Assembly: GCF_018294505.1 (NCBI RefSeq)
Contig: NC_057807.1
Coordinates: 134,666,879-134,730,878, forward strand
DNA: 64,000 bases
Source of the DNA: Triticum aestivum
Taxonomy: Eukaryota; Streptophyta; Magnoliopsida; Poales; Poaceae
Direction of reading: 5' to 3'
Of the stretch, positions 12,365-24,087 are shown in pieces. The notes below the pieces were generated by a model. The model was not told where the DNA came from. It worked only from the letters and a program-made list of their open reading frames with translations, and did not search any database. Numbering within the stretch: position 1 is the first letter of the stretch; every line of letters begins with the position of its first letter. The position numbers were made by a program, and so were the translations under genes.

Positions 12365-13425
12365 ATGTTGACTGCAGGTATAATCAAGGTCTCGGCTGGG
12401 TGTCCTACCTTTGATGGGACGGACTACCCCTACTGGAAAAACAAGATGCGAATGCATCTTGAGGCAATTGACAACGATCTCTGGTATGTTGTGGAAAATG
12501 GTGTTCCCTCTGTCTCACCCTCATTGAACGCTACCGATGTGAAGAGATTCAAGCAACTCGATTCTCAAGCGAAGAATATCATATGTGGCCATCTGAGTAA
12601 AGGACAGTATGGAAGAGTGAGTGCTTTGGAAACTGCTAAGCTTCTCTGGGATAGGCTGTCCAAAGTGAATGAAGGAGTCTCAACTCAGCGTGACTCTCGA
12701 CTTGATGTTCTTTGGAATCTCTTCAACCGCTTCAAAAGACTCGACAATGAAAATGTCCAACAAACCTTTGATCGCCTCACTGACATCTCAAATGAGCTTC
12801 AAGCCCTCGGTGCCACTGACATCACTGACCATGAGGTGGTGAAGAAACTGTTGAGATCGCTTGATTCCTCATTTGATACTCTGGGACTAATGATACAAGA
12901 ACGGGCTGACTACAAGTCTCTTGATCCTGCCGATATCCTCGAAAGGCTAAATACTCACGAGTTCCAGCTTGCTGAAAAGAAAGATCTCTATGGTTCGAGC
13001 TATGGCAAACCACGTGCCCTGAAGGCCAAGGTTGTGTCTGAGTCTGAATGTGAGGATTCTGGTAGTAGCCTTGGTGATCCTGAAGAATTGAGCCAGGAGC
13101 TAGCACTGCTCGTGAAGAAATTCCAGAAGTTCTCAAGACATGGTCACTTTGGAAAATCCTTAAGAAGCAGTGATTCCGCATCAAGTGACTATAAGAGAAG
13201 GCTGTGCCACAAATGCAAGAAACCTGGTCACTATATTCAAGATTGTCCTCAGTGGGAAAAGGAATTGAAGAAGAAGAAATACAAGGATTACAGTTCTGAT
13301 GATGCGAAGAAGAAGAAGAAATCGTCAAAATCTTCGTCATCAAAATCCTTGAAGTCTTCATCTCACAAGAAGAGCAGCTCCAAGACGGCTCGAGCATTCA
13401 TTGGCAAGGAAATGGACTCTGAAGC
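12365..13425 (+). pseudogene. Maximus gag, main part
   Basis: Gag of the copia element, forming the virus-like particle and binding RNA. It starts with the ATG at 12365. The N-terminal CP core shows FDGTDYPYWKNKM (residues about 18-30), followed by a helical region of the UBN2 gag type (about 80-200) and a CCHC zinc knuckle CHKCKKPGHYIQDC near 13207-13248. After that comes a Lys/Ser-rich tail. The frame then changes: near 13425 a one-base shift moves the acidic continuation into the next frame. The displaced reading to 13705 is not conserved protein. Confidence 0.85.
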
Positions 13426-14886
13426 TGAATTGAGGAACATGAGGAAGAGGAGGCGTCTGAAGAATCCGAATCTGGTGTGGCGACTCTGGCCTTCGCTACT
13501 GCTTTCGTTAGCAAGTCCATCTTCAACGCTGAAGAAACTGACCCCACCGACAAGCCTGATGAAGATAATGATGACTACGCTCCCACCTATTGCTTCATGG
13601 AGAAAGGTGCAAAGGTACTCAAATACACCTCCTCTGAATCTAGTGAAAATGAATCTGATGAGGATCTCAAGCCCAGCTACTCTAAACTTGCTAAGATTGC
13701 TGTAAAACAACAAAGGGCTTTTGAAAAGGTTCAAAACATGCTAGACAAAAGTGATGATATGTTGGGTGAAGAAATGGATCGCACTAAAGCCCTGACTGAA
13801 AATCTTCAGAGACTTCAGTCTAGGTTTGATAACCTTCAAAGTCATCATAACATTCTCTTATCTGATCATGAGAAACTTTCTTATTAATTTCTTCAAAGAA
13901 AGCAAGATCTCGAGAAGCTAAGAGTGAGTTATGAAGATCTTCAGAAGGAGCGCGATTCATTACTAGCTCAACAAATCAGCGCTTCTCAGGAAGAATTTGT
14001 TCCTCCATGCTTAAAGTGCATTGAACGTGAATCTGCTAATTCTTCACCTGAATGTTCAAATGCTTCAACTGTTATAAATTCTTCACCTGCCTCTGCTATC
14101 ACTAATTCCTCATCTGAGGACATTGCTAGTATCACTGATGATGCAGGGCTGAAGGAATTGTACATGACAGGCATGTACAAAAGCCTCAAAGGGCATCAGA
14201 CTCTTTGTGATGTGCTTAAAAAGCAGATCCTCAACAGAAACCCTAGAAAAGAGGGTATTGCCTTTGAGAGGAAACTTAATGCTGATGGAACATATTGGAA
14301 GCCTGAGAAGTACCCCAAAACCTCATGGGTTGCTGCAAAGGGACCTCCAGTTGATCCATCTAACTTATCTGGCTTTACATGTGAATCTCCTCATTCTTCT
14401 GATGAGTCATTTGACACCAACTATAAACTGTTCAAAAATCAGAATGGTGAAGTATTTGCTAGATATGTTGGCACTAACTGCAGGAACGGTTCTCCTATGA
14501 AGAAAATCTAGGTTCCCAAGAAGTGCCTTGAAAGTCTTCAGGTGAATGTCCTCATGACACCACCTGTGAAGAACAGGAACCCCAGATCAAATCCTTCACG
14601 TGGATCAAATTCCTCAAATGGATCAAAGTCCTCACATGATTATCATCGTGCTAACAACTCTGTTTCGCAGGGTAGAGCTAAGGGCTATGAATATGTGCAT
14701 TATTCTTCAAACCATTATGTTCATAAGTCCTCGAAGAATTTCTCTGCTTATTCATATGCTTACCCTAACCCCTATTATGTGAAACGAAATGGTTTGGCCT
14801 CTATGCCACCATTCTCGTATGGTGCTCGCAGAGTGATAATCTCTTTGCCACCCCTTCAGATGTGGGTGGTGAAGAAAAAGAACTAA
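13426..14886 (+). pseudogene. Maximus gag C-terminal extension, coiled-coil, with stops
   Basis: One frame, open from about 13428 apart from TAA at 13885 and TAG at 14509, then to 14886. It is acidic and Ser-rich, with a heptad-like stretch around 13680-13960 (KQQRAFEKVQNML and following) that suggests a coiled coil. The piece 13924-14511 ends in KMMCLK-free, Ser-rich sequence with no known domain; 14542-14886 is Ser/Asn/Tyr-rich. SIRE-lineage gags are long, and I read this as their C-terminal half. Non-functional because of the two stops and the upstream frameshift. Confidence 0.65.
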
Positions 14887-15119
14887 TCTCTTCTACAGGG
14901 TCAGGTCTCCAGACGTGCTTTAACGTCTGAGGAATTTGCTGGGGACCTGACAAAATTGCCTGAAAGGACGCAGGCGAATCATGATGAAATGAACCTTCAT
15001 TTCACACGTCCTCATACTGCTATATCTGTTTACTGATTGATGAAATTCATCTGATGAACTTGATATCATATTCTTCACTAATGAAGCATATGAGATTGTA
15101 AGCTACACTAATTCATCTG
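14887..15119 (+). other. Short non-coding link between Maximus gag and protease
   Basis: No conserved frame is visible. It ends in an AG that resembles a splice acceptor (TTCATCTGCAG before the protease frame). The link may reflect a former frameshift or splice signal separating gag from pol, but this is only a suggestion. Confidence 0.35.
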
Positions 15120-18100
15120 CAGGATGATCAACCCAAAGCTACTGAGTGGGTCCTCGATAGTGGATGTACGAATCACATGAGTAGTGACAAGAATCTATTG
15201 ATGGATGCTGCCTTATCACCATCACATCTGAAGCATATCATCTTTGCTGACAAAGGCAAAAGTCAGGTATTGGGTCTTGGTAAGGTTGCAATCTCTAAGG
15301 ATAAACACATGGACAAAGTCATGCTTGTTGAGTCCTTAGGATACAACCTCATGTCAGTCTCAATGCTTTGTGATCTTGATATGGTTGTTGTCTTTGGCAA
15401 GTATCGATGTGTTGTGATTATGGAAGCTGACAATTCCAAAGTCTTCGAAGGCTTTAGGAGAGGAGATTTGTATATTGTTGATTTCTCTACAGGACCACAG
15501 CCAGCCGTGTGTCTACTTGCAAAAGCTTCAGAAGGCTGGCTATGGCATCGATGACTTGGTCACGCAGGCATGAGGAATTTGCACACGCTTGCGAAGAAGA
15601 AGCATGTCATTGGCATTGAGAATGTCAAATTCCTCAAGGATCACTTATGCGGAGCATGTGAAGCTAGAAAAATGACCAAGGCCAAGCATCCAGCGAAGAC
15701 TATCATGACCACTACTCGTCCATTCGAATTTCTTCACATGGACCTCTTCGGACCTAATCATTACTCAGCAGTCACTAATGATGCATCTCTATATGGTTTT
15801 GTCATTGTTGATGATTACTCTCGATATACATGGGTACACATTGTTACTTACAAACATGAAGTGCAGGAAGTCTTCAAACGTTTTTCCTCGAGGGCTTCAA
15901 CCAACTTTGGTGTGAAGATCAAGCACATCAGAAGTGACAATGGAACTGAGTTCATGAATTCCGGTCTTGATGACTATCTTGATGAACTTGGTATTACTCA
16001 TGAGTTATCTGCTTCCTATACTCCTCAGCAAAATGGCGTCGTGGAGCGCAAGAACAAAACTCTTGTTGAGATGGCTCGCACTATTCTTGATGAATACAAA
16101 ACGCCTCATCGTTTTTGGATTGATGCAATTGATACTGCGTGCCACATCATCAACAGAGTATATCTTCACAAATTCTTCAAGAAGACGGCCTATGAACTCC
16201 TCACTGACAAGAAACGCAATGTGAGTTATTTCAAAGTCTTCGGTGCTAAATGTTGGATTAGAGATCCTCACCACAATTCTAAATTTGCACCGAAAGCACA
16301 TGAAGGTTTTATGCTTGGTTACGGAATGGACTCGCACACCTACAGAGTCTTCAACATTGTTCTTCACAAGATTGTTAACACTGTAGATGTGTGGTTCGAT
16401 GAAACTAATGGCTCGCAAAGAGAGCACCTACCTTCTGTGTTAGATGAACCAGCACCTGAGAAGTCTATCAAGTTTAAGGCAACTGAGGATGTCATTCCTA
16501 CTGAAGAATCTACTGAAGAATTCATTCCAGTTCATGAAGAACGTCGAGCTGATGCACCTGAAGAAAATGCTGAGGAAAATGGTGCTGAAGAAAATGTTGA
16601 TCAAACTCCTCAGCGACAACCAGCTCATCCTCGCGTTGCAAAAGAAGTGCAAGTGGAGAAGATCATCGATGACATTAGAGCACCAGGTCCTCTCACACGC
16701 TCAAAAGCTTCACATTTATCTAACTTTTGTGGGCACTATGCTTTCGTCTCTATCACAGAGCCCACTAAGGTAGATGAAGCATTTTTGGAGCCGGAATGGA
16801 TTCAGGCTATGCCAGAAGAATTACATCAGTTCGAGCTCAACAATGTCTGGGAACTGGTCAAACGTCCAGATCCTCGCAAGCATAATATCATTGGCACAAA
16901 GTGGATCTACCGCAACAAGCAAGATGAAAATGGCCTTGTGGTGAGGAATAAGGCACGACTGGTAGCTCAAGGCTACACACAGGTTGAAGGAATTGATTTC
17001 GATGAAACTTTTGCACCTGTTGCTAGACTTGAGGCTATTCGCATATTACTTGCTTATGCTAACCATCATGATATCATCTTATATCAAATGGATGTGAAAA
17101 GTGCATTCCTCAATGGTAAGCTTGAGGAAGAAGTATATGTTGCTCAACCCCTAGGTTTTGAAGATCCAAAGAATCCTGACAAAGTCTTCAGACTTAATAA
17201 GGCCCTCTATGGCCTCAAGCAAGCCCCTCGGGCGTGGTATGATACATTGAAGGAATTCTTCGTGAAGAATGGCTTCACACCCGGTTCACTCGAGCCTACT
17301 CTCTTTACTAAATCTTATGATGGTGAACTGTTTGTGTGCCAAATATATGTTGATGATATTATCTTTGGTTGTACTAACCAACGTTATAGTGATGAATTTG
17401 CCTATATGATGAGTGAAGAATATCAAATGTCTGTGATGGGAGAGTTGAAATTCTTCTTAGGTCTTCAAATTCGTCAACAGAGCAATGGTATATTCATATC
17501 TCAGGAGAAATACCTCAAAGATGTACTAAGGAAATTCGGCATGCAAGATTGCAAAGGCATCAAAATTCCTATGCCCACAAATGGCCATCTATGCACTGAT
17601 GAAAATGGTATTTACTTCAATCACAAGGTATACCGCTCCATGATTGGTTCTTTATTGTACTTATGTGCATCTAGGCCAGATATAATGCTTAGTGTTTGCA
17701 TGTGTGCCCAATTTCAAGCTGCACCGAAGGAATCACACCATAAGGCTGTGAAGCATATTCTTCGATATCTAGCTCACACACCAACACTAGGATTATGGTA
17801 CCCCAAGGGCTCTGATTTTGATCTCATTGAATATTCTGACTCTGACTATGCTGGTGATCGTGTGGACCGCAAGTCAACTTCTGGCACTTGTCATTTCCTC
17901 GGACGATCTTTGGTCTATTGGTCCTCGAAGAAACAGAACTGTGTATCACTGTCTACTGCGGAAGCTGAATACATTGCTGATGGCTCTTGCTATGCTCAAC
18001 TGCTTTGGATGAAGCAAACACTCAAGGAGTATGGCGTCAACGTGAAGAATGTGCCTCTCCTCTGCGACAATGAGAGTGCCATCAAGATTGCTCACAACCC

Positions 18101-18299
18101 AGTTCAGCACTTGAAGACAAAGCACATTCAGATTCGTCATCATTTTCTTCGTGATCATGTGTTGAAGGGTGACATCTCCATCGAGCACGTGAAGACTGAA
18201 GAACAGCTAGCTGATATCTTCACTAAGCCCTTAGATGAGAGGAGATTTAGCAAGTTGCGGTGTGAGCTAAATATCTTAGAATCTTCGAATGTTCTTTGA
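15120..18299 (+). pseudogene. Maximus pol: protease, integrase, reverse transcriptase, RNase H
   Basis: One frame from about 15120 to 18299 with a single internal stop, TGA at 15552, inside the WLWHR/LGHAG segment of the pre-integrase zinc region. Order: aspartic protease (WVLDSGCTNHM, catalytic Asp codon at 15156), pre-integrase HHCC segment, integrase with the three acidic residues in [16 protein letters not shown] and [10 protein letters not shown], reverse transcriptase with [17 protein letters not shown] and the catalytic YVDDIIFG near 17350, and RNase H with DSDYAGD, STAEAEY and CDNESA. From 15570 on, 909 residues are open. Protease-integrase-RT order is the Ty1-copia order. It would catalyse cDNA synthesis and integration in the particle; with one stop it is nearly intact. 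Confidence 0.93.
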
Positions 18300-18594
18300 A
18301 AAGGACACACACCCTGACACTTATGCAAAATTTATGACTTAGATGTGCAACACATGAAGAAACGTTTTTCTTCAATCAATGAAGAATAACACTCTAAGTG
18401 TGAAGAAATTAATGAAGAATTTGATTCTCAGAACCCTACGACAATTGTACGCGGTGTCTGAAATCATCATTCTTATACGGTGGGTCACGCCACCACAAAA
18501 AGTTGAAAATCTTCAATTTGAGTTTTTCCTCAGTTTTTCAAATTCTTCAACCTTGCAAAATCTTCACTGTTTCTGTCGTTTTTCTTCATTGGCT

Positions 18595-18882
18595 NNNNNN
18601 NNNNNNNNNNNNNNNNNNNNNNNNNNNNNNNNNNNNNNNNNNNNNNNNNNNNNNNNNNNNNNNNNNNNNNNNNNNNNNNNNNNNNNNNNNNNNNNNNNNN
18701 NNNNNNNNNNNNNNNNNNNNNNNNNNNNNNNNNNNNNNNNNNNNNNNNNNNNNNNNNNNNNNNNNNNNNNNNNNNNNNNNNNNNNNNNNNNNNNNNNNNN
18801 NNNNNNNNNNNNNNNNNNNNNNNNNNNNNNNNNNNNNNNNNNNNNNNNNNNNNNNNNNNNNNNNNNNNNNNNNNNNNNNNNN
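18595..18882. other. Assembly gap (288 N)
   Basis: Unsequenced run inside Maximus, between pol and the downstream ORF. Any frame drawn through it is meaningless. Confidence 0.99.
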
Positions 18883-19249
18883 CTTATAGCTATTTCTTCA
18901 AGTTGCTTTTTCTACTGAGTGAATGTGATCGGACCCTTTCTCCTCTATGCTATACTCAACCCAATCTATTCACAAATTCTTCATGTGCGTTCTATTTGAA
19001 ACTTGTTCAAAATCTTCACTGAGTCCTTGTTAGCTGAAGAAATTGCGAACCAAACTTTAAAACAAATCTTATCCAAATTTTCGGTTTTTGCCGCTCAAAC
19101 CGTTCCGCTTCCCACAATGCATTATTCTATTCACCCACGATCGTACACGATCTCAACTACATAGTACGTGGGTGACACATGTTGCGAGAAGGAGAAAGGG
19201 CAGGGGCACGTTCGTCCCAAATCTTTGGGCGAACAGTTTTTACCGTGTC

Positions 19250-19257
19250 TATAAATA
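19250..19257 (+). promoter_or_regulatory. Internal TATA box upstream of the Maximus extra ORF
   Basis: TATAAATA within GTGTCTATAAATACCCC, about 30 bp before a pyrimidine-rich stretch that resembles a plant transcription start and leader. It lies 950 bp downstream of pol and 600 bp upstream of the extra ORF. It could drive a separate mRNA for that ORF; this is inference from layout only. Confidence 0.45.
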
Positions 19258-19859
19258 CCCCTCTCCCCTTCCTCACTTCATTTACTCCGCTCGATCGCTA
19301 CTCTCTCACTCGAGCTCCTCAAACCCTAGCGCCGCCGCTACTCCATCATCGCCGGTGAGAAAGAGCTTCGCTGCCTCGACCTCGTCGCCGTCGTACTCAT
19401 GCCGACCGCGGAAATCTTCACTCTGCTGTCGCCGTAGATGTCTTCCTCTGCCAAGTTAGGGCGTGGGAGATCTAACCTGACAAACTTCACATCTGTTCTT
19501 CCCAGTTCGTCGTGTTCTTCACTTCGGGTAATTAAAAGTTACTTTTATTACTCACTTTGATTCTCAAACTTTCCTGAAAATCTTCAAAGGTGTTTATTCT
19601 TCAAATCTTCACACATATGAACACCTCACACATCATATGATCTTGAATTGTTTCTCTAAGCAATCATTTTCTTCAAGATTCCCTAATTGTGTGGATCTTC
19701 GATCTGTACAACTCTGGAACCTAAGACAAGAACTCTTAGTGAAATTCCTCAAGGTTCATCTGGTCAAATTCCTCAAAACTTGTTCTTTTCGAAAAACCTT
19801 CTGAGAACGCATATGACCTCTCCAAATTCCTCGCACCTATACTCTGTTCACAGGTACTC

Positions 19860-22800
19860 ATGTCTGCTGCTGAATCACTAGGTTCTCATCAACTTAACTC
19901 ATTTGTAGCGTTCCTCGAAGAAAAACTGCATACTTCTTCAGAGAATTCGATTGTTCAAATTCCTCAACTGAAGAATATGGCAGACGGTAAGAAACCGCAG
20001 AAAGGAGGAAAGAAACCTGAGGTTATGACTGTGTTTGAAATCCCTGAGGAAATTTATGCTGACTATTGCACACCTGATGAAGCAAAATTTGGCAAAGAAA
20101 ACAAAAATCAGCGCAAGGTGCGCATACAGAGGATTGAACGGAGATGGGCAAGGGAATGGAGGGAATACAGATATGTGACTCCAAAGTACATGAGGAAATT
20201 CGCCCTCAACCCTCCATGCCCAAGAGCTCCATTGGCACCTGGCCAAGTAGCTGACCCCACAAGCCTCAAACGTGGTGAGGACTTTCCTGAAGTATGGGCC
20301 AAGCGCCAAGCTAAATTGGCAAGATAAGCCAAGGAGGCAGTGAAGAAATTCAATGAGGATTGTGCCATTGCTACTACTACTGAGGCCTCGGTCAAATCGA
20401 GGAAATCCATGCCAAAGAAGCCTGCTCGTAAGCCAAGTGCTTCACCAACAGCGTCCTCACGGCCAAGTTCCTCAGCAAGGCCCTCACGGCAAATTCCTCA
20501 CACTGCTACTGCTCCACCAAAGTCCTCAGCAGCTCCTTCAAAGTCCTCGGCTCCTGTGCATCTGGCTACATGTCAAAGGACTGCTAGTTTCTCGATTGCC
20601 TCTGGTGTTTCAGCAAGTTCCTCAGCTGCACCAATTTCCTCATCAGGCCCCACACTGTTGAAGACAAAAGCAACAACTGGACGAGGTCATCGGCCAAGTC
20701 CAAAGAAGAAACAAGTCGCATTCCACGTGCCTTCTGATGATGAAGCCTCTGATGATGAACTTGTAGAAATCATCAGAGACAGACAAGTGAAGGCCGCTAG
20801 AGCCAAAGGCTCATCTGTGCCACTGCTTTTGGATCCGAGGAAAATCCTCGACTACATTGACCTCTAGCACAAGGATCCTAACACCCCTATGCCTGATTTT
20901 CATCTGTCATCTGGTCAAAGTCACATGCTGACCCATTTCATCACTGAGGAGAAATGGAAGTTTGAAAAGGCAAGAGAGATCAAGAAAGCGCAATACAGAA
21001 AGGAGAAGCTCCTAAAGAAAAATGTTGTCAGAATGACACCTGAGGAACTTCTCCAGGCTCAGTCTGAAATTCAAGCCCTCAGCAAAGACTTTGATGCCTA
21101 CTATGCTAATTGGCAAGGAGCTAAAGTGAGATTCGTCAATCTGACGAAGAAATTCACAAATGTTGCAGCCCCATCGCAACAAGAAAATCTTCAGGCTGTA
21201 GACTCTGCTCAGCCTGCTGAAGAACATGCCAGCACCGCTGATGACTTTCAGCCTGCTAAAGAAAATGCTAGTTCCAGGGCTGGTGAAGAAATTACAGCCA
21301 CTGAAGAAATTGCCAGGGCATCCACTAGTGGTGCGCCTGAAGAAACTGAAGAGATCAGGGCAACTGCATCAGTTGCGCCTGAAGAAAATGAACCAGATTC
21401 CTCAGCTCCTCCCGCGCCTACACCAACTCCAATTCTTCCATCTGCATCTGATGTGAAGAAGACCAAGGCTGCAGAGCGAGCTGCAGTGAAGAAAAGGAAG
21501 GCATCAGCTGCGTCAAATTCTTCGGCTGCGAAGAAAATGAAGCCAATGACCAGCTCATTTGAAAATCCTATTGATGTTGTTCCAATTTCCTCCATACCAT
21601 CTAAGGACCTTGTTCCTTTTGGAGAAGACTATGAGATCCCAAGCAGATCTGATGAAGGAAATCATTCTGCTGCTTCGTCAGAGCAGATTGATGAAGAAAT
21701 TGAAGTGGACGAAATCCCTTCAACGCCAGTCATTTCCTCACCTATGCCTCAGTTCACAGCTGAAGAGGCTGGTGTTGAGGAAATTGAAGATGAAGATGTG
21801 GATATAGGATGCACCACACCTGTGATGAATGATGACTTTTGGGAAAGTCAGCATCCTAATACTCCTCTCTTCACCCCTATCCAACAGATTCCTCAGTCCC
21901 TTGCACCAACAGTTCAAATGGGCTCTGAAGAAACTCAACCCACTCCCTCTGTGCATGAAGACATTCCAGCCGCTAGTGCTGAAGAACCTGTTGCTGCTGA
22001 TCCTCAGATTGCACACGAAGAGGAACTAGAAATTCCTCAGCCTGAAGAACCTGAGCTCGCGATTCCTGAGGTGGTGATACAACTCACTGACACCCCTCTG
22101 CCAAAGCCAAAGAATCCGTTCTCAAGCAAACAGAAGTTCAAGGCTGAAGACTTCTTTTCCGAGCATGTATTCTTCACTGACTACAACCCCTATGACTTTG
22201 CTCACATAAGGAAGAGGCGTTTCTGGACTGCTAGTCAGGCCAACTTCTATTCCTCTGTGCTGTTTGACAAAGACAAAATCTTCGATCATGCACATATTCC
22301 TCACGTGGACATGGAATCTCTGCCATGCTTCGAGCCAGTCCTCAGTGTTCTTCACGATGCAGGATTACTCAATTTCTGCACTGACATCTGTGATTGGAAT
22401 GAAGAACTCATTCTTCAGTTCTACGCTACACTGCATATCACTGGAGACGCTGAAGATGTCAACTCATGGGTGTTGGACTGGATGACTGAAAACACTCACT
22501 ACAAGGCACCAGCAACTGAATTGCTTCATGTCCTTCCTCTCAATCCTCCCCATGACCGTGCACGTTGCATCTAAAGTGACCCTGAACTGACAAATCACTA
22601 TATGCAAGTGCTCATGAAGCCTTTGAAGCCTGGGCAGGCCCCACAAACCAAATTCCTCGTCAAGGAATTACTCTATGTGCCTCGGACTGTCTATCGCATT
22701 CTGACGAAGACAATGAGTCCTATCAAAGGCCACGACTCAAATGATGAAGAAGTCATTGGCATCATGAAGAATATGCTTTTCAACATCATTCATGGCATTC

Positions 22801-23558
22801 CCGTCAACTTCCATGATTTCTTCATGAGGACTCTGGGCAATATTGCTATGTCACCATTCGAGATGAAGCCCTATGCTCCTTGGATTATGAGATTCATCAG
22901 GGCAAGATCTTCACTGAATTACAAAGCTGACACTCTGAACCATGGTAGCTACTTGCCTCCCATTGAAGTCCTCAAACGGACAGTTTCATCAGATGATGAT
23001 AAAGGCAAGACAGCTGCTGTGATCGATGAAGGCATTCGTCCATTGGATGGTCAATTTCGCAAGGCTACATCTTACTCTACCAATGACGACTCTGCCACAC
23101 ATGACTCTGCCGCAAATACCTCAGCCAAGCAAAATCCTCAAGCCACAGCACCCAGGGTGATGACTGACCGTGAGTTACTCCTCAGTCTTCATCAGAAGGT
23201 TGATCGCAATCACAAATGGGTAAAGCGTCAGTTTGGTGCACTTCTTCACAATATGACCTCAACACACAATGCTGTGAAGAAGAACCAATACTACCTTCAT
23301 GAAACCTTCAACCGCACCTGGGCTGTCCTCACTCATGTCTATAGCGCTGAAGAACTGAAGACTATGGGTCTCAAGGAAGAATTTGACTGGTCTGCACCTC
23401 CTTCGAAGAAATTCAAGAGAGTCAAAATTCCTCCACTGGTGGCCAGCTCTTATTCTTCATCGCGTGACACTGATGAGAATGAAGATTTGGACGACACTGC
23501 GGCAGGCCCTGCTACAACAAACAACCCCGACAACGCTGGCGCTCCTCCATCGACTTGA
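19860..23558 (+). pseudogene. Maximus extra ORF downstream of pol ('env-like' position), three stops
   Basis: A single frame of about 1230 codons, kept without frameshift but crossed by TAA at 20325, TAG at 20865 and TAA at 22572. The N-terminal part is basic; 20380-20700 is Ser/Pro/Ala low complexity with a repeated SSA-type pattern; 21170-22080 is acidic and Glu/Pro-rich. The best-folded segment is 22100-22980 (RKRRFWTAS, NEELILQFYATLH, WVLDWMTE), and the C-terminus is Asp/Thr-rich. I see no signal peptide and no clear membrane span, so an envelope role is not supported. The folded block resembles plant transposon-associated proteins that carry an FYATL-type motif. Function unknown. SIRE elements are known for an ORF in this place. 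Confidence 0.7.
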
Positions 23559-24073
23559 AATTCTTCAGGGGCGTTAGTCCTCAGTTTCAATCCTTTTGGT
23601 CATTTGATGACAAAGGGGGAGAAATCTGAGTTAGTCTTCAAGCGGGTCTATATTAAGGGCATTTTTTGAAGTTACAACTCTCGTTCTTCTGAAATTTTAT
23701 TTGGATCGAGTTGTAATCTTAAACCCGATGGTGCGCTGATACTTTTGTTGCATTATGCTTTTGATGCTTTCAGCATGCTTATTCCTTGTTAATGACATTG
23801 CACGCATGTTGAATCTCATCAGGCACCATATTTCATCATGCATTTCAAATTCTTCATATAATATATCAAATGCGTGTATGAATTACAAGATATAGGGGGA
23901 GATCTCCATGATTCAACTCTTCAAATGTGCATTGCCTCAAACGCAAATTCCTCACTATGCACATCTTCAGGGGGAGTTCTTCTATATCTTGCTATCAAAT
24001 TCCTCAATATCAGTATTTACACTTCATACATTTATCCCCGCTAAAAACTTAACCTATATTGTCATCAATCACC

Positions 24074-24087
24074 AAAAAGGGGGAGAT
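24074..24087 (+). promoter_or_regulatory. Polypurine tract of Maximus
   Basis: AAAAAGGGGGAGAT ends exactly at the 3' LTR start at 24088. A polypurine run here primes plus-strand DNA synthesis. The stretch 23559-24073 before it is A/T-rich 3' untranslated sequence with two further GGGGGAGA runs (near 23617 and 23894). Confidence 0.85.

Larger units (their letters stand above)
18300..19859 (+). other. Maximus region between pol and downstream ORF (contains gap)
   Basis: Rich in TCTTCA/GAAGAA repeats. 18595-18882 is unsequenced (N). From about 19160 the composition changes to a plant-promoter look: a TATA box at 19250, a pyrimidine-rich leader with AAACCCTAG, then GC-rich coding-like sequence and GT sites (19353, about 19526) followed by an acceptor-like TCTGTTCACAG just before 19856. 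No conserved protein is seen here. Confidence 0.5.

Noticed and set aside
18379..18918. ORF across the first N gap
   Set aside because: More than half of it is unknown sequence.
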